From: an uncultured Collinsella sp.
GTDB taxonomy: Bacteria; Actinomycetota; Coriobacteriia; Coriobacteriales; Coriobacteriaceae
NCBI GenBank assembly: GCA_900551625.1
Contig: URWZ01000122.1
Span: 1-5,600, forward strand
Length of the DNA: 5,600 nt
Reading direction: 5' to 3'
The notes under the pieces: model-generated
Told to the model about the DNA's origin: nothing
What the model saw: the letters and a program-made list of their open reading frames with translations, nothing else
Database searches by the model: none
Position numbers and translations under genes: made by a program
Shown here: piece after piece, positions 5,551-5,600 of the stretch
How positions within the stretch are numbered: the stretch's first letter is position 1
Layout: each line of letters opens with the position of its first letter

Positions 5551-5600
5551 CTGTCTCTTATACACATCTCCGAGCCCACGAGACGCTACGCTATCTCGTA
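5551..5600. other. Illumina Nextera (Tn5) adapter contamination, not genomic
   Basis: 5551-5569 is the 19-bp Tn5 mosaic end CTGTCTCTTATACACATCT. 5570-5584 is CCGAGCCCACGAGAC, the rest of the Nextera read-2 adapter. 5585-5592 is GCTACGCT, which sits where the 8-base i7 index belongs and which I recall as index N709. 5593-5600, ATCTCGTA, is the start of the P7 flow-cell sequence. The parts are contiguous and in the correct order, so this is read-through adapter left on the contig end. Native sequence stops at 5550. Confidence 0.98.

Noticed and set aside
5551..5569. Genuine Tn5-type transposon end
   Set aside because: The mosaic end is followed directly by Nextera adapter, index and P7 bases, which occurs only in sequencing libraries.
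5499..5579. N-terminal extension of the binding protein to a start at 5579
   Set aside because: The first codons are adapter sequence, and the extension would bury the Tat/lipoprotein signal. ATG at 5498 has its own ribosome binding site.

Overview
The window looks like the end of a moderately GC-rich contig from an actinobacterial gut commensal, most likely a Coriobacteriia member of the Collinsella type. That placement rests on remembered protein style: the phosphorylase C-terminus, the CUT1 sugar importer, and an unusual Lys-rich insert in the ATPase. No marker gene is present, so it is an inference. The last 50 bases (5551-5600) are not genomic. They are an Illumina Nextera read-through adapter, so native sequence ends at 5550.

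Layout. (1) 2-598, plus strand: the last 198 codons of a glycogen/maltodextrin phosphorylase, followed by a strong intrinsic terminator (625-659). (2) 599-1132: a convergent intergenic region with no gene. It holds an array of eight copies of a 16-bp motif in strictly alternating orientation (696-993), which reads as four 57-bp inverted-repeat units each with a 25-nt loop. An intrinsic terminator for the opposite strand follows (1021-1064). (3) 1133-5498, minus strand: a complete CUT1-type carbohydrate ABC importer operon. In transcription order it encodes a substrate-binding lipoprotein (5498-4182), an MsmF/MalF-like permease (4094-3240), an MsmG/MalG-like permease (3240-2401) and an MsmX/MalK/UgpC-like ATPase (2332-1133). 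The two permease genes overlap by one base (TAATG). The other three genes each have a GAAAGG-type ribosome binding site 5-7 nt downstream of a GC-rich hairpin.

How the genes may work together. The binding lipoprotein would capture an oligosaccharide at the cell surface, the two permeases would form the channel, and the ATPase would power uptake. The convergent phosphorylase releases glucose-1-phosphate from alpha-1,4-glucans, so a maltodextrin-type substrate is a reasonable guess. The transporter sequences alone do not prove it.

The most unusual things here are the alternating palindromic array between the two terminators, the repeated hairpin-plus-RBS layout in the operon, the Lys-rich insert right after the A-loop region of the ATPase, and the combined Tat and lipoprotein signal on the binding protein.
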